From WTFV01 sp965203525 (GTDB lineage: Bacteria; Acidobacteriota; Vicinamibacteria; Vicinamibacterales; UBA8438), in the NCBI GenBank assembly GCA_965203525.1, contig OZ241898.1, forward strand, positions 5,208,001 through 5,272,000: DNA of 64,000 nt. Reading direction: 5' to 3'. The notes beneath the pieces are model-generated. The model was not told where the DNA came from, searched no databases, and was given only the letters and a program-made list of their open reading frames with translations. How positions within the stretch are numbered: the first letter of the stretch is position 1; the number at the start of each line of letters is the position of its first letter. Positions 1 to 8,244 of this stretch are shown here, one piece after another. The position numbers and the translations under genes were made by a program.

Positions 1-881
1 GTCCGGCCGCTGGCCCCGCTCTGCGCGCGGGCCGCCGCCATGGCGGATTCGGCCTGCCGCACCAACACCGCGTTCCTGCCCATCGCCACCACGTAGTCGA
101 GTCCCGGTTCCGCCTCCAGGAAATCGAAGACCTCCGGGGTCGCAAAGCCCCCGTCGAGCCGGACGAGAAACGACGTCCGCGGAAACGCCGCCCGCAGCAT
201 CGGCAGCAGCCGTCTCAGCAGGCCCAGGCTCCCGTCGGCCGCCACCGCATTGCCCGGCCGCAGCACCGCCGCGCACAGATACTGCTCCGTCTCGTCGTTG
301 AAGGTCAGGAACGCGAGCAGCGGCAGATAACACCAGCCGCCGTAGTGTCCGTTGAAGAACGAAAGCTGTTGTGCGCCATGCGTCAGGTCGTCGGTCGGGT
401 CCAGATCGATGGTGATGCGCCGCACCCGCCGCCCCAGCCGGCGCCGGTGTCGCTCGATGACGCTCGCGGCCAACTCCCGCGCCATGCGATAGAGCGCGCC
501 GCGGCCCGGGCTGTTCTCGAACCGCGAGATCGTCGGTTGCGACGCCAGCGGCGCGCCGGCCACCGGGTCCCGTCCGAGCAGCAGCTTGTGAACGGGGTCG
601 TCGGCCAGGTCGTCGGCATCGTTGCCGTCGGGGTGACCGCACGCGATGCCGAAGATCCGCTGCCCGACCAGTTCCGCGAGCGTGTGCCGAATCTTCTCCG
701 GGTCGCGCCGGTCGGCGAGACAGCGGGCAAACGTCTTGACGAGGCCGTACACGCGCTCGGCCGCCTTGAGGAGAACGGCGCCGCCGTCGGAGCTGGCGTG
801 CTCGCGGTCGAAGGTGGCGACGAGGGGCTTGTCGAACAGTTCCGGGAACAGGACAGTCTGTGGTATCGTGTCGGTCGTCAC
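1..881 (-). CDS. IS1380-family transposase, partial (C-terminus outside window)
   Basis: The first 293 codons of a DDE transposase are present, starting at a GTG (881-879) with GGAGG about 7 nt upstream, exactly as in the complete copy at 13524. The visible part covers the N-terminal domain and the region holding the first two catalytic aspartates, equivalent to D161 and D243 of the complete protein. The third catalytic residue (E358 equivalent) lies beyond the edge. All six nucleotide differences from the other copy within this stretch fall at synonymous third positions, so the encoded protein is unchanged. Confidence 0.85.
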   Translation of the reverse strand, partial: MTTDTIPQTVLFPELFDKPLVATFDREHASSDGGAVLLKAAERVYGLVKTFARCLADRRDPEKIRHTLAELVGQRIFGIACGHPDGNDADDLADDPVHKLLLGRDPVAGAPLASQPTISRFENSPGRGALYRMARELAASVIERHRRRLGRRVRRITIDLDPTDDLTHGAQQLSFFNGHYGGWCYLPLLAFLTFNDETEQYLCAAVLRPGNAVAADGSLGLLRRLLPMLRAAFPRTSFLVRLDGGFATPEVFDFLEAEPGLDYVVAMGRNAVLVRQAESAMAAARAQSGASGR

Positions 882-985
882 GCAGGGGCCTCCGTGGTGG
901 TGAAAATGGCTGTTGCCACTGCGATTTTACCGCGCGGAGGCCCTTGTGTCTCTCCCGGATCGGCACCCCCGGTGAATAATCCAGG
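1..985 (-). mobile_element. IS1380-family element, copy 1 (cut by window edge)
   Basis: This is the transposase-proximal end of an IS1380-like element in reverse orientation. Its outer terminus, at 973-985, reads TGAATAATCCAGG. The complete copy at 13420-15179 has the same 13-bp sequence, inverted, at its left end. The flank just outside is CTAG (986-989). The element interrupts the methyltransferase gene at 986-2087. Over the shared coding stretch it differs from the complete copy at only six positions. The other end lies outside the window, so neither its total length nor its target duplication can be checked. Confidence 0.85.
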
Positions 986-2087
986 CTAGCGCGTACGTCC
1001 GCGTGTAGTCGTACCGGTTCGCGTAGGGCGGCGACGTGATCACCATGTCGAACGCCGCGTCGGGCAGCGTCTTGAGCAACTCGAGCGAAGAGCCGCGCAG
1101 GAGCTCCGGGCGGCGCCCGCCGTAGTTCCGCTTGACGTAGCCGAGGTCGTCCGCCATTTCCGAGAGGCGTTTCTCCAATGCGTCCGGAAACGACGGGAGA
1201 GGCCCCTTGTCCATCTTCGTGCGCAGCTCGCGGCCGGATCTGGTGTCCCAGCGGAGGTACTGGCCGTCCTTGCGGGTGTAGCTCACGGCTTCGAGAACGG
1301 ACATGCACGCGAGATCCACCAGCGTCTTCGCCGCGCCGTCCTGCATGCCGGCGATGAACTCGCGCGCCTTCCCGATGGCGCTCTCGGTCGCGGCCGGGAA
1401 GGCGGCTCTGGTGATCCGCACGTGCGGGAACGCGTGGCCGGGCGCGGCGGGCCGCGTCGATGCCATCCGCTTGCGGATGGCGTTCGCCGCCTTGCCCACG
1501 GCGGTTCTCGACAAGCCGTTGGAGGCCGCCTCGGCGATGCCGGCGCCGGCGAGGACGCCGACCGGCATGATTTCGATTCCCGTGGCTCGCATTCCCCGCC
1601 CGGCGGCGACCAGCGGCGTCGTGCCTATCCCCGCGAAGGGATCGAGCACGCGATCGGGCTCGTGCTCGTCCAGCAGGTAGTCGACCAGCGCCCGGGAAAA
1701 CCCCTCCTTGTACTTCATCCAGCGCAGGCCGGGGACTTCGCGGTTGCCCTGGTACGAGACGGTTCTCCGCGTGAACTCCGGGTCGAATGCGACCCGGTCC
1801 GCGAAGCGGTCGTTCAACGCCTGACGCGCCACGGTCTCGCCGCCGTGGGGCGACGTGACGGCCGGGAGCACGGACCGGCGCGCGGTTCCGCCCGGCAACG
1901 TGAGTTGCCGGGCGCTGTCGCGCCGCCCGCGGTGTCGGGTCGTTTCCTGCGTGGGGTCGGCGGCCGTCGGGGCTCCGGCGGAGCGTGCGGGTCGTCCGGC
2001 GGAGACGGAGCGTGACGGTTCACCCTCGGTGGTACCCGCGGGCATGAGTCCGTTCACGGACTGCAAGTGTAGATGCGCCTTCGTCAT
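986..2087 (-). pseudogene. DNA methyltransferase, 3' end removed by IS1380
   Basis: This is a class I SAM-dependent DNA methyltransferase fragment of about 367 native residues. The SAM-binding motif DPFAGIGTT is at residues 149-157 and the catalytic TSPPY motif at 351-355, an order (binding motif first) seen in the alpha- and gamma-like amino-methyltransferases. Shortly after TSPPY-ANRYDYTRTYAL the frame runs into the IS terminus and stops about 20 codons later, so the C-terminal part is missing. The first 80 residues are low-complexity and a later start is possible; the conserved part begins near residue 87. A DNA adenine or N4-cytosine target is inferred from the family. It may have belonged to a restriction or defence cassette, but no endonuclease gene is adjacent. 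Confidence 0.75.
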
Positions 2088-2111
2088 GCGGTCAAGCCGG
2101 GCACCACGGAG

Positions 2112-2272
2112 GGGTGCACGTCAGATTTGTGAGACGAGTGCTCTGGCGCTGTCAGAGTTGTCGATTACGGTGTCGTTTCGGCATCCAGGCCATCCGAACG
2201 GGACGGACGTCGCGAGAACCGGCCGCGCTGGATGCCCCCAGCGGCAGCGTCTCATTTTTTTGACGTGCACCC
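2112..2272. mobile_element. 161-bp MITE related to the ISKra4-family element
   Basis: A non-coding segment is bounded by imperfect 24-bp inverted repeats. The left end (from 2112) begins GGGTGCACGTCAG, continues ATTTGTGAG, and matches the terminus of the ISKra4-family element at 42374. The right end (2249-2272) is its inverse, with the first 12 and the last 6 positions conserved. Flanks are ACCACGGAG (2103-2111) and ACTACGGAG (2273-2281), a 9-bp target duplication with one mismatch; the full-length element also makes a 9-bp duplication. It carries no transposase gene, so it would need one in trans. Confidence 0.75.
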
Positions 2273-2372
2273 ACTACGGAGATCGGATCGAGAAGACGAC
2301 GTCGCGGAAGGCGAAAATAACACGAAAGCAGTGCCGAATCAACGACCCCGGCCCCGGGGGGCTGTCCGAGAG

Positions 2373-2404
2373 TTTTCATGTGCGAACCATTCAAGGAATA
2401 TAAT
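2373..2404 (+). promoter_or_regulatory. Candidate sigma-70-type promoter for the AAA ATPase
   Basis: A perfect TATAAT (2399-2404) lies 36 nt before the start codon at 2440. The only -35-like sequence is a weak TTTTCA (2373-2378) at a long 20-nt spacing, so the -10 is the stronger half of this call. The surrounding stretch (2282-2439) is otherwise non-coding and less G+C-rich than its neighbours. Confidence 0.45.
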
Positions 2405-2439
2405 CCTGTCTGGTCGATCCAATCAGGAACGCGATCCGA

Positions 2440-3600
2440 ATGAGTTCGTATCGAAGGGAGCTCGCCCTCGACCTGCCGGAGGGGCAGTCCGCATTCCTCT
2501 GGGGACCGCGCAAGACCGGCAAGTCGACGTTGCTCTCCGAGCGGTTCCCGAACTCCGCGCGCTTCGATCTGCTGGAGACCCGCACCTTCATCGATTTCAC
2601 GCGCGAGCCGTGGCTGTTCACCGAGCGGGTCCTGGCGCTGGACGCGGCGCAGCGGACGCGGCCGATCGTCGTCGACGAAGTACAGAAGGTTCCGGCGCTG
2701 CTCGACGAGGCGCACCGCCTGATCGAGCGTCATGGGCTGGCGTTCGTTCTGTGCGGATCGAGCGCGAGAAAACTGAAGCGGGGCGGGGCCAATCTGCTGG
2801 GAGGCCGGGCGTGGCGGTTCGCGCTGCACCCGCTCGCGTGGCCGGAGGTTCCCGGGCTCGATCTGCTGCGCGCGCTGAATCGGGGTCTCGTGCCCCAGCA
2901 CTACGATGCAGCGCAGCATCGCCGCGCGCTGGCGGGATACGTCGACGACTACCTCAAGGAGGAGGTCTTCGCCGAGGGGCTGACGCGCAACGCGGCCACG
3001 TTCGCCCGCTTCTTCGACGCGCTCGGCTTCTGTCACGGCCAGGTGCTGAACTTCGCCAACGTCGCGCGCGATTGCGGCGTCGACGCCAAGACGGCCCGCG
3101 AGTACTTCCAGATCCTCGTCGACACCCTGCTCGGCGTCTTCGTCGAGCCGTTCGGCCGGCGGCGGTCGCGCGCCGTCCTCGTGCGGGCGCCGAAGTTCTA
3201 TCTCTTCGACGTCGGGGTCGCCGGCCATCTGAGCGGGCGCCGCCTCGACCGCGACGCGGGACCGGCGTTCGGACAGGCCCTCGAGCACTACGTGCTGATG
3301 GAGATCCTGGCCTTTCGGAGTTACCGGGAGCGGGACGTCCCGGTGCGGTACTGGCGGACGAAGTCGGGTCTGGAGGTCGACTTCGTGCTGGGCCGCGACG
3401 CCGAGGTGGCCGTCGAGGTGCAGGGGACGCGGCGCGTCCGGCCTGACGACCTGAAGGGGATCCGGGCGTTCCGCGAGGAGCACCGGCCGCGCCGCGCCAT
3501 AGTCGTCAGCAACGATCCCGCCCCGCGGCGCACGGGCGACGTCGACGTGCTGCCGTGGCGGGCGTTCCTTGAACGGCTCTGGACCGAAGAAATCCTCTGA
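2440..3600 (+). CDS. AAA-family ATPase with DUF4143 domain
   Basis: A 386-residue protein of the AAA_14/DUF4143 family. The Walker A motif GPRKTGKS is at residues 22-29, a Walker B-like VVDEVQK follows near 75, and a sensor-like CGSSARKLK near 107. The C-terminal third carries the DUF4143 domain with a nuclease-like core (SGLEVDFVLGRD, then VAVEVQGTR). Length is normal for the family, whose members occur as accessory, often horizontally acquired, genes near toxin-antitoxin and mobile DNA. That fits this position between the MITE and an MntA-HepT pair. The cellular role of the family is not established; DNA binding or toxin-like activity has been suggested. Confidence 0.8.
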   Translation: MSSYRRELALDLPEGQSAFLWGPRKTGKSTLLSERFPNSARFDLLETRTFIDFTREPWLFTERVLALDAAQRTRPIVVDEVQKVPALLDEAHRLIERHGLAFVLCGSSARKLKRGGANLLGGRAWRFALHPLAWPEVPGLDLLRALNRGLVPQHYDAAQHRRALAGYVDDYLKEEVFAEGLTRNAATFARFFDALGFCHGQVLNFANVARDCGVDAKTAREYFQILVDTLLGVFVEPFGRRRSRAVLVRAPKFYLFDVGVAGHLSGRRLDRDAGPAFGQALEHYVLMEILAFRSYRERDVPVRYWRTKSGLEVDFVLGRDAEVAVEVQGTRRVRPDDLKGIRAFREEHRPRRAIVVSNDPAPRRTGDVDVLPWRAFLERLWTEEIL

Positions 3601-3666
3601 GCGGCGCCGGGCGCGGCCGGGCCCGACGTCGAGAAGCGTGTCATCCGTTACCGGCGCAGGAGCTCT

Positions 3667-4869
3667 TCACGTCGTTTCAGGTTCGAACCAGACCATTTCC
3701 ATCGGCAGCCCGACCGAATCCGTTGGTGGTTCCGAAGGCAGAGTCCGCAGAGCCGCGGCGTCCGCGGAGGCCGTCACCGCGGCGGCCAGCGCATCGACCG
3801 CGTCGTCGCGCGCAACCTCCCGGCGCCGGAACCGGCCCAGCATCCCTTCGATTTCCTGCCCCGACGCGGGCCGGAGCCGGTTGAGCGCCGCGATGCGTTC
3901 CTTCCATCCTGCCTCCGTTTTCTTGCCGTGTTTCATCGGTTTGCGTCCGGCCAGCGCCCAGAAACAGACTTCCGGGTGGGTCTCCCGAACGATCCGCCGC
4001 GCCCTGGCGTCGGCGCGCAGCAATTCATCGAGCTCCCTGCACTTGGGGACGATGGCGAACGCCTGTTTGCTGAGACCGACGCCGGCGGCCGTCCGGCTGC
4101 GTCGCTTGGCGTCCTCGTAGCCGGTCGCGTCGAGCACGGCCCGCGCCGGAGCCGAAAAAACACTGGACCGGCGGGGGCCGATCACACGCCGCGCCTCCCG
4201 GTCGCACTCCCGCCCGCCCGACCCGTCCGGGAGCCCGATGGGAATGTCGACAAGGACAAGGGCAGGTTCGCGGGTATTTCGTACCAGCTCGTCGAGAGTC
4301 CGGACGGTTCCGCAACGTGATGCCCCGGACGGTTCCAGTGCAACGAAGAACCAGCCCGCGGGGCATGCGTCGACACCGATCGCAAGAACCGGCGCGGCTT
4401 CCCCGGCGGACGATCGCCGGCTTCTCGACGTCGGCGCGGCGGTTCCGGCGAGCCACCGCTCGACGTGCCGGGCGAACTCCTCGAAGTCGTCGAGAGACGC
4501 GGCCAGCATCCTGCAGATCAGGTCGAGATCGAGGTCGAGGTAACCGTGCACGAGTACGTTGCGGAAACCGGCGACGCCACGGAAACGTTCGCCGAAGTCC
4601 GGCGGCAGCACGGTCGCTTCCACGAGACAGTCGATGGATGAGCCGTAGGTCGTCGGGTCGAGCCCGGCCGAGGAAGCGATGTGACTCGCAACGTCGAGCG
4701 CGTTCTGCGCACAGAGCTGGAGACCGCGTTCGACGGCCCAGCGGCGATCGGAGTCGGCGCGCAACGAGCGCGGCGAGACGCCGGCGTGCCGGCGCAGCGC
4801 GGCCAGCGTCCGGCGGAGGGCGGCGAGGTGGCGGTCCACCACGTCCGGGTCGGTGCGCCCCGGAGTCAC
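3667..4869 (-). CDS. HepT-like toxin domain fused to a DUF429 domain
   Basis: The protein has 400 residues. Residues 1-145 are HepT-like (DUF86), with the RX4HXY motif as R103, H108 and Y110 in FRNVLVHGY, the catalytic signature of HEPN-type RNase toxins. Residues about 160-385 are a DUF429 domain, a family predicted to have an RNase H-like nuclease fold: D167 in the GVDACPAGW start, D208 in LVDIPIGLP, and a late RDDAVDA motif with D355, D356 and D359. The GTG start overlaps the stop of mntA by 4 nt (GTGA), so the two are translationally coupled. HepT is normally a stand-alone protein of about 140 residues; the extra domain is the unusual part. MntA normally silences HepT by AMP-ylating its tyrosine. 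What DUF429 adds is unknown. Confidence 0.75.
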   Translation of the reverse strand: MTPGRTDPDVVDRHLAALRRTLAALRRHAGVSPRSLRADSDRRWAVERGLQLCAQNALDVASHIASSAGLDPTTYGSSIDCLVEATVLPPDFGERFRGVAGFRNVLVHGYLDLDLDLICRMLAASLDDFEEFARHVERWLAGTAAPTSRSRRSSAGEAAPVLAIGVDACPAGWFFVALEPSGASRCGTVRTLDELVRNTREPALVLVDIPIGLPDGSGGRECDREARRVIGPRRSSVFSAPARAVLDATGYEDAKRRSRTAAGVGLSKQAFAIVPKCRELDELLRADARARRIVRETHPEVCFWALAGRKPMKHGKKTEAGWKERIAALNRLRPASGQEIEGMLGRFRRREVARDDAVDALAAAVTASADAAALRTLPSEPPTDSVGLPMEMVWFEPETT

Positions 4870-5309
4870 CGCTGGTCCTCGTTCGCCGCGCGGCGTCGCG
4901 CGGCGGCCATCTTCTCCATCTGGGGCAGGTAGTCGAAGTAGCGCGAGAGCGCGTAGCCGGCGCGCGCGGTGGTCGCCCGCAGGTCCCGGGACAGCAGCCG
5001 GACGCCGTCGCGCAGCACGCGGTGATAGAGCAGGACCGGCGCCCGGTTGAGCACGACGACGTCGATCGCGTTCGTTCCGAGCGCCGTCATGAGGTGCGTC
5101 GTCAGGTCCGCCTGGTATCCGAAGGGACCGGCCGCGGTGCGGGCGTCGTCGACGTAGACGGCGACGTCCACGTCGCTCCGCGAGTGCGCGTCCCCCCGCG
5201 CCCGGGAACCGAACAGGTAGGCTTCGAGGATCTCCGGCCGCGGTTCCAGCGCCCCCGTCAGGCGCGCCGCCAGGGTTTCATCGGTCCGCTCGGGCCGCAT
5301 GCCCCGCAT
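4866..5309 (-). CDS. mntA: MntA-type nucleotidyltransferase antitoxin
   Basis: A 147-residue minimal nucleotidyltransferase. The family motif GSX10DXD is intact: G34-S35, then D46 and D48. In characterised MntA-HepT systems this protein transfers AMP onto the tyrosine of the HepT RXXXXHXY motif and so inactivates the RNase. The start is the ATG at 5309; a second in-frame ATG lies three codons on. Its stop overlaps the GTG start of the HepT-DUF429 gene, giving the usual antitoxin-first, coupled order. The tail after about residue 110 (basic, alanine-rich) is not diagnostic. No clear -10 element was seen upstream, where locus-specific repeats begin at 5323. Confidence 0.8.
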   Translation of the reverse strand: MRGMRPERTDETLAARLTGALEPRPEILEAYLFGSRARGDAHSRSDVDVAVYVDDARTAAGPFGYQADLTTHLMTALGTNAIDVVVLNRAPVLLYHRVLRDGVRLLSRDLRATTARAGYALSRYFDYLPQMEKMAAARRRAANEDQR

Positions 5310-5322
5310 GATGGGGCATCGA

Positions 5323-5425
5323 GTCGGGACGGAGCAAGCTGTGCCGGCCGGGTCCGGCCTCGTCGTCCTGCGGCGCCGGGATGCCGAGGCGCTCGTCGGG
5401 ACGGAGCCAGCTGCGCCGGCCGGGC
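5323..5425. repeat. Direct repeat pair, 72-bp spacing
   Basis: Two copies of a 31-bp sequence starting GTCGGGACGGAGC begin at 5323 and 5395, exactly 72 bp apart, with two mismatches (A/C and T/C). Sequence beyond the shared core diverges. It lies in the non-coding gap 5310-5618 between mntA and the Rrf2 gene; I see no gene in that gap. Confidence 0.8.
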
Positions 5426-5467
5426 TCGGGAGCCGGCCGTGCCGAGTCCGCGCACGAACCGGCGTCC

Positions 5468-5578
5468 GGTGACCCGCGGGTTTTGGCGCGTTCGACCTGG
5501 CGAATGGGCAGTTCGATTTCGAGCTCGATTTCGACGACCTCGGTGACCCGCGGGTTTGGCGCGTTCGGCCTGGCGGGC
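5468..5578. repeat. Direct repeat pair spanning the rrf2 promoter, about 73-bp spacing
   Basis: Copies start at 5468 and 5542 with the shared sequence GGTGACCCGCGGGTTT followed by GGCGCGTTCG and CCTGGCG; the first copy has one extra T. The second copy contains the -35 element and spacer of the Rrf2 promoter, while the first copy has the same -35-like sequence but no -10 at the right distance. The repeat could therefore double a regulator-binding site, or be only a duplication scar. Confidence 0.75.
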
Positions 5579-5584
5579 TAGAAT
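5556..5584 (+). promoter_or_regulatory. Promoter of the Rrf2-family regulator
   Basis: The -35 element TTGGCG (5556-5561) and the -10 element TAGAAT (5579-5584) are separated by exactly 17 bp. Transcription would start about 28 nt before the ATG at 5619. The -35 lies inside a direct repeat, so repressor binding by the encoded Rrf2 protein (autoregulation, common in this family) is possible. Confidence 0.55.
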
Positions 5585-5618
5585 GACGGGAAGTCGTTCC
5601 GACCCGCGGCGGGTTCCG

Positions 5619-6095
5619 ATGCTGCGATTCTCGAAGAAGGCCGACTACGCGCTCATCGCACTGAAGGATCTCGCGTCTCGCCCTCCCGGAAGCTCGTCCA
5701 ACGCCCGCGAGATCGCCGGCCGGTACGACGTCCCGATCGAGTTGATGGCGAAGGTGCTGCAACGGCTCGCCCGGATGGGGATCGTCGCCTCGCACCAGGG
5801 AACCCGCGGCGGCTACCAGCTCGCGCGCGACGCGACGCGGATCTCGGTCGCCGACGTGATCCAGGGGATCGACGGGCCGGTCCTGGTGACCGCCTGCTCG
5901 GACGAGGACGAAAGCTGCGAGCAGTACGCCAAGTGCAACGTGCGCGACCCGCTCTGGCGGCTCAAGGACCGCATCGTGCAGTCGCTGGCCGCCTTCACGA
6001 TCAACGAGCTGGTCAGCGACGACGCGCCCGAGCCGCTGCCGCTGGTTCGCCGGCCCGCCGAGTCGGCGTTCTCCGCGCCGGCCGCTGATCGATAA
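5619..6095 (+). CDS. Rrf2-family iron-sulfur transcriptional regulator (IscR-like)
   Basis: A 158-residue winged-helix regulator beginning MLRFSKKADYAL, the typical Rrf2 start; this ATG was chosen over an upstream in-frame one for that reason and because the promoter lies between them. Helix-turn-helix residues span about 25-65, followed by the TRGGYQLAR wing. Three cysteines, C93, C100 and C106 (CX6CX5C), match the cluster-binding loop of IscR/NsrR/RirA-type members, although the exact spacing differs from IscR. It probably senses iron-sulfur status, oxygen or NO. The next gene encodes an IscA-like carrier, supporting an iron-sulfur role. Target genes other than its own promoter cannot be named. 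Confidence 0.85.
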   Translation: MLRFSKKADYALIALKDLASRPPGSSSNAREIAGRYDVPIELMAKVLQRLARMGIVASHQGTRGGYQLARDATRISVADVIQGIDGPVLVTACSDEDESCEQYAKCNVRDPLWRLKDRIVQSLAAFTINELVSDDAPEPLPLVRRPAESAFSAPAADR

Positions 6096-6306
6096 TCCCT
6101 CCCGGCGTTCCGGTCCCGGGGGTCGGGGCGATGCTGCCGTTCTTCGGCGAGCGCTTCGGAAACGCCGGCGGCAAGGTGGCCGGCTTCGTGGCCCGCCTGC
6201 GGCAGTTGCGTCCTCCTGCGCGCTGACGCGGCCCCGGCGCGGATCCGCCACGCCGCCGCCCGCTCGACTCGCGCCGTGCGCGCCGACGCCGCTTCCGGCG
6301 ATCGGG

Positions 6307-6312
6307 TACACT
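6307..6312 (+). promoter_or_regulatory. Candidate -10 element for the IscA-like gene
   Basis: TACACT in the context GGGTACACTGGG lies 15 nt before the ATG at 6327, which would leave a very short untranslated leader. No convincing -35 element is visible. The 231-nt gap before it holds only a doubtful 31-codon frame (6131-6226). Confidence 0.35.
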
Positions 6313-6326
6313 GGGAGCGTCCGACG

Positions 6327-6653
6327 ATGATTGAAGTCACCGCGGCGGCGGCGAAGCGGATCCGCGAGGCGATGGCGAGCGACGGCGTGGCCGAGGGCGG
6401 GCTGCGCGTCGGCGTCAAGGCCGGCGGGTGCTCCGGCTTCAGCTACGTGTTCCGGTGGGAGACGGCGCCCCGGCCGGACGACGAGGTCTTCGAGGCCGGC
6501 GGCGACATGAAGATCTTCGTCGACCGGAAGAGTTACAGGTACCTGCGCGGCACCGTCCTCGACTGCGACGCGTCCATGCTCGGGCAGTCGTTGATCTTCC
6601 GCAACCCGAACGCGAAGAGCGAGTGCGGGTGCGGACTGTCGTTCGACGCGTAG
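6327..6653 (+). CDS. IscA/HesB-type iron-sulfur carrier (A-type protein)
   Basis: A 108-residue A-type carrier that would deliver iron-sulfur clusters or iron to apo-proteins in the cytoplasm. The three cluster ligands are present: C35 in GGCSGF and C100/C102 in the C-terminal ECGCG. Length matches ErpA/IscA/SufA proteins. The ATG at 6327 starts the conserved IEVT strand. It follows the Rrf2 regulator in the same direction after 231 nt and has its own candidate -10. No SufB/C/D/S or IscS/U genes are present here, so it is not in a full assembly operon. Which of the A-type subfamilies it belongs to cannot be decided by eye. Confidence 0.88.
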   Translation: MIEVTAAAAKRIREAMASDGVAEGGLRVGVKAGGCSGFSYVFRWETAPRPDDEVFEAGGDMKIFVDRKSYRYLRGTVLDCDASMLGQSLIFRNPNAKSECGCGLSFDA

Positions 6654-6701
6654 CCGGGGCCCGGGCGCCGCCGCAGGCCGGCGTCCACCGCCCTTGCGGT
6701 C

Positions 6702-8240
6702 ATGTCCGCCATCACTGACGCAACCGGGATCCGCCCGCGCCGGCCGCTCGTGGTCGTGTCCAACCGCGAGCCCTATCAGCACACCCGCGCCCGCGACGGG
6801 TCCATCCAGTGGTCGCCGACCACCGGCGGCGTCGCCGTGGCGCTCGACGCGCTGATGCGCGAGCGCGGCGGGGTCTGGATTGCGCACGGATCGGGAGACG
6901 CAGACCGGGAGGTCGTCGACGAGCGCGACCGCGTGCTCGTGCCGCCCGACCATCCCGGCTATACCCTGCGCCGACTCTGGCTGACGGAGGAGGCGGCGAA
7001 GCAGTACTACGAAGGCTTCGCCAACGAAGGGCTGTGGCCGCTGTGCCACGAGGCGCACGTACGGCCCATCTTCCGCAAGCCGGACTGGGAGCGGTACCAG
7101 CACGTCAACGACCGGTTCGCGGACGTGATCGAGGCCGAGCTGCCCGAGCTGTCGGCGCCGGTCTTCATCCAGGACTACCACCTCGCGCTCGTCGGGGCGC
7201 GTCTCCGCCGCCGCCAGCCGGGCGTGAAGACGGCCATCTTCTGGCACATCCCGTGGCCGAGCCAGGACCGGCTGCGCATCTGTCCCTGGCGTCGCGAGCT
7301 GCTCGCGGGGCTGCTGGGGAACGACCTCATCGCCTTCCAGCTCGATCGCGACCGCCGCAACTTCCTGACCGCGGCCCGCGAGAGCGGCCTGGAGGTGACC
7401 CGCAACACGGTGCGCATGGGGAACCGCATCGTGGCGGTCAAGGCGGTGCCGATCGGGGTCGACTACGACCGCATCCAGCGGATCACGCAGGACCCGGCCA
7501 TCGGCGCGGAACAGGCGCGCCTGCGGCAGGAGCTCGGGCTCGACACGCCGCTGATCGGGATCGGGGTCGACCGTCTCGACTACACGAAGGGCGTACTCGA
7601 ACGCCTGGACGCGCTGGAGCTGCTGCTGGAGCGGCGCAGCGACGTCCGCGACCGGCTGACCTTCGTGCAGATCGGCGTCCCTTCGCGGAGCAGCCTGCCG
7701 AGCTACGTCGACGTCGTCGAAGCGATCGACCGCAAGGTGGCCGACATCAACGCCCGGCACGGCTCGGGGCGGGCGATCCGCTACCGGAAGTCCTCGTTCC
7801 GGATCAAGCGCCTCGTCGCGCTCTACCGCCTCGCGAACTTCTGCATCGTCAGTTCCCTGCACGACGGCATGAACCTCGTGGCCAAGGAGTTCGTCGCGGC
7901 GCGGGAGGACGAGGACGGCGTGCTGGTGCTGAGCGAGATGGCGGGCGCGGCGCAGCAGCTCCACGACGCGCTGCTCATCAACCCCTACGACGTCGAGGGC
8001 TTCACCGCGGCGATCGAGCAGGCGATCGACATGCCGCCCGACGAACGGCGCCGGCGCATGCGGGCGATGCGGCGGATCGTCGCGGGGCGCGACGTCTTCG
8101 GATGGGCGTCCGACATTCTGGAGGGGCTCGAGCAGCTCGATCCGCGGGCGCTGCCGCCGGCGCCGGTCATACGCGCGGGCGGCCGCGAACGGTTGAGCGT
8201 CAGCCGCGTGCGGATTCCTCCGGGAGCACGGCCTTCGTAG
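6702..8240 (+). CDS. otsA: Trehalose-6-phosphate synthase (GT20)
   Basis: A 512-residue glycosyltransferase family 20 enzyme that would form trehalose 6-phosphate from UDP- (or other NDP-) glucose and glucose 6-phosphate. Characteristic stretches are VVVSNREPY near residue 17, TGGVAVALD near 42, IQDYHLALV near 150, FWHIPWPSQD near 175, GVDRLDYTKG near 288 and SLHDGMNLVAKEF near 385. Length fits single-domain OtsA; the C-terminal arginine-rich tail of about 30 residues is extra. No OtsB phosphatase domain or gene is present in the window, so dephosphorylation must be encoded elsewhere. It starts 48 nt after the IscA-like gene and could be co-transcribed with it. Trehalose would serve in osmotic or desiccation protection. 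Confidence 0.88.
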   Translation: MSAITDATGIRPRRPLVVVSNREPYQHTRARDGSIQWSPTTGGVAVALDALMRERGGVWIAHGSGDADREVVDERDRVLVPPDHPGYTLRRLWLTEEAAKQYYEGFANEGLWPLCHEAHVRPIFRKPDWERYQHVNDRFADVIEAELPELSAPVFIQDYHLALVGARLRRRQPGVKTAIFWHIPWPSQDRLRICPWRRELLAGLLGNDLIAFQLDRDRRNFLTAARESGLEVTRNTVRMGNRIVAVKAVPIGVDYDRIQRITQDPAIGAEQARLRQELGLDTPLIGIGVDRLDYTKGVLERLDALELLLERRSDVRDRLTFVQIGVPSRSSLPSYVDVVEAIDRKVADINARHGSGRAIRYRKSSFRIKRLVALYRLANFCIVSSLHDGMNLVAKEFVAAREDEDGVLVLSEMAGAAQQLHDALLINPYDVEGFTAAIEQAIDMPPDERRRRMRAMRRIVAGRDVFGWASDILEGLEQLDPRALPPAPVIRAGGRERLSVSRVRIPPGARPS

Positions 8241-8244
8241 CAGC

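Noticed and set aside
6131..6226. A 31-codon frame (MLPFFGERF...) between the Rrf2 and IscA-like genes
   Set aside because: Too short, with no recognisable ribosome site or family.
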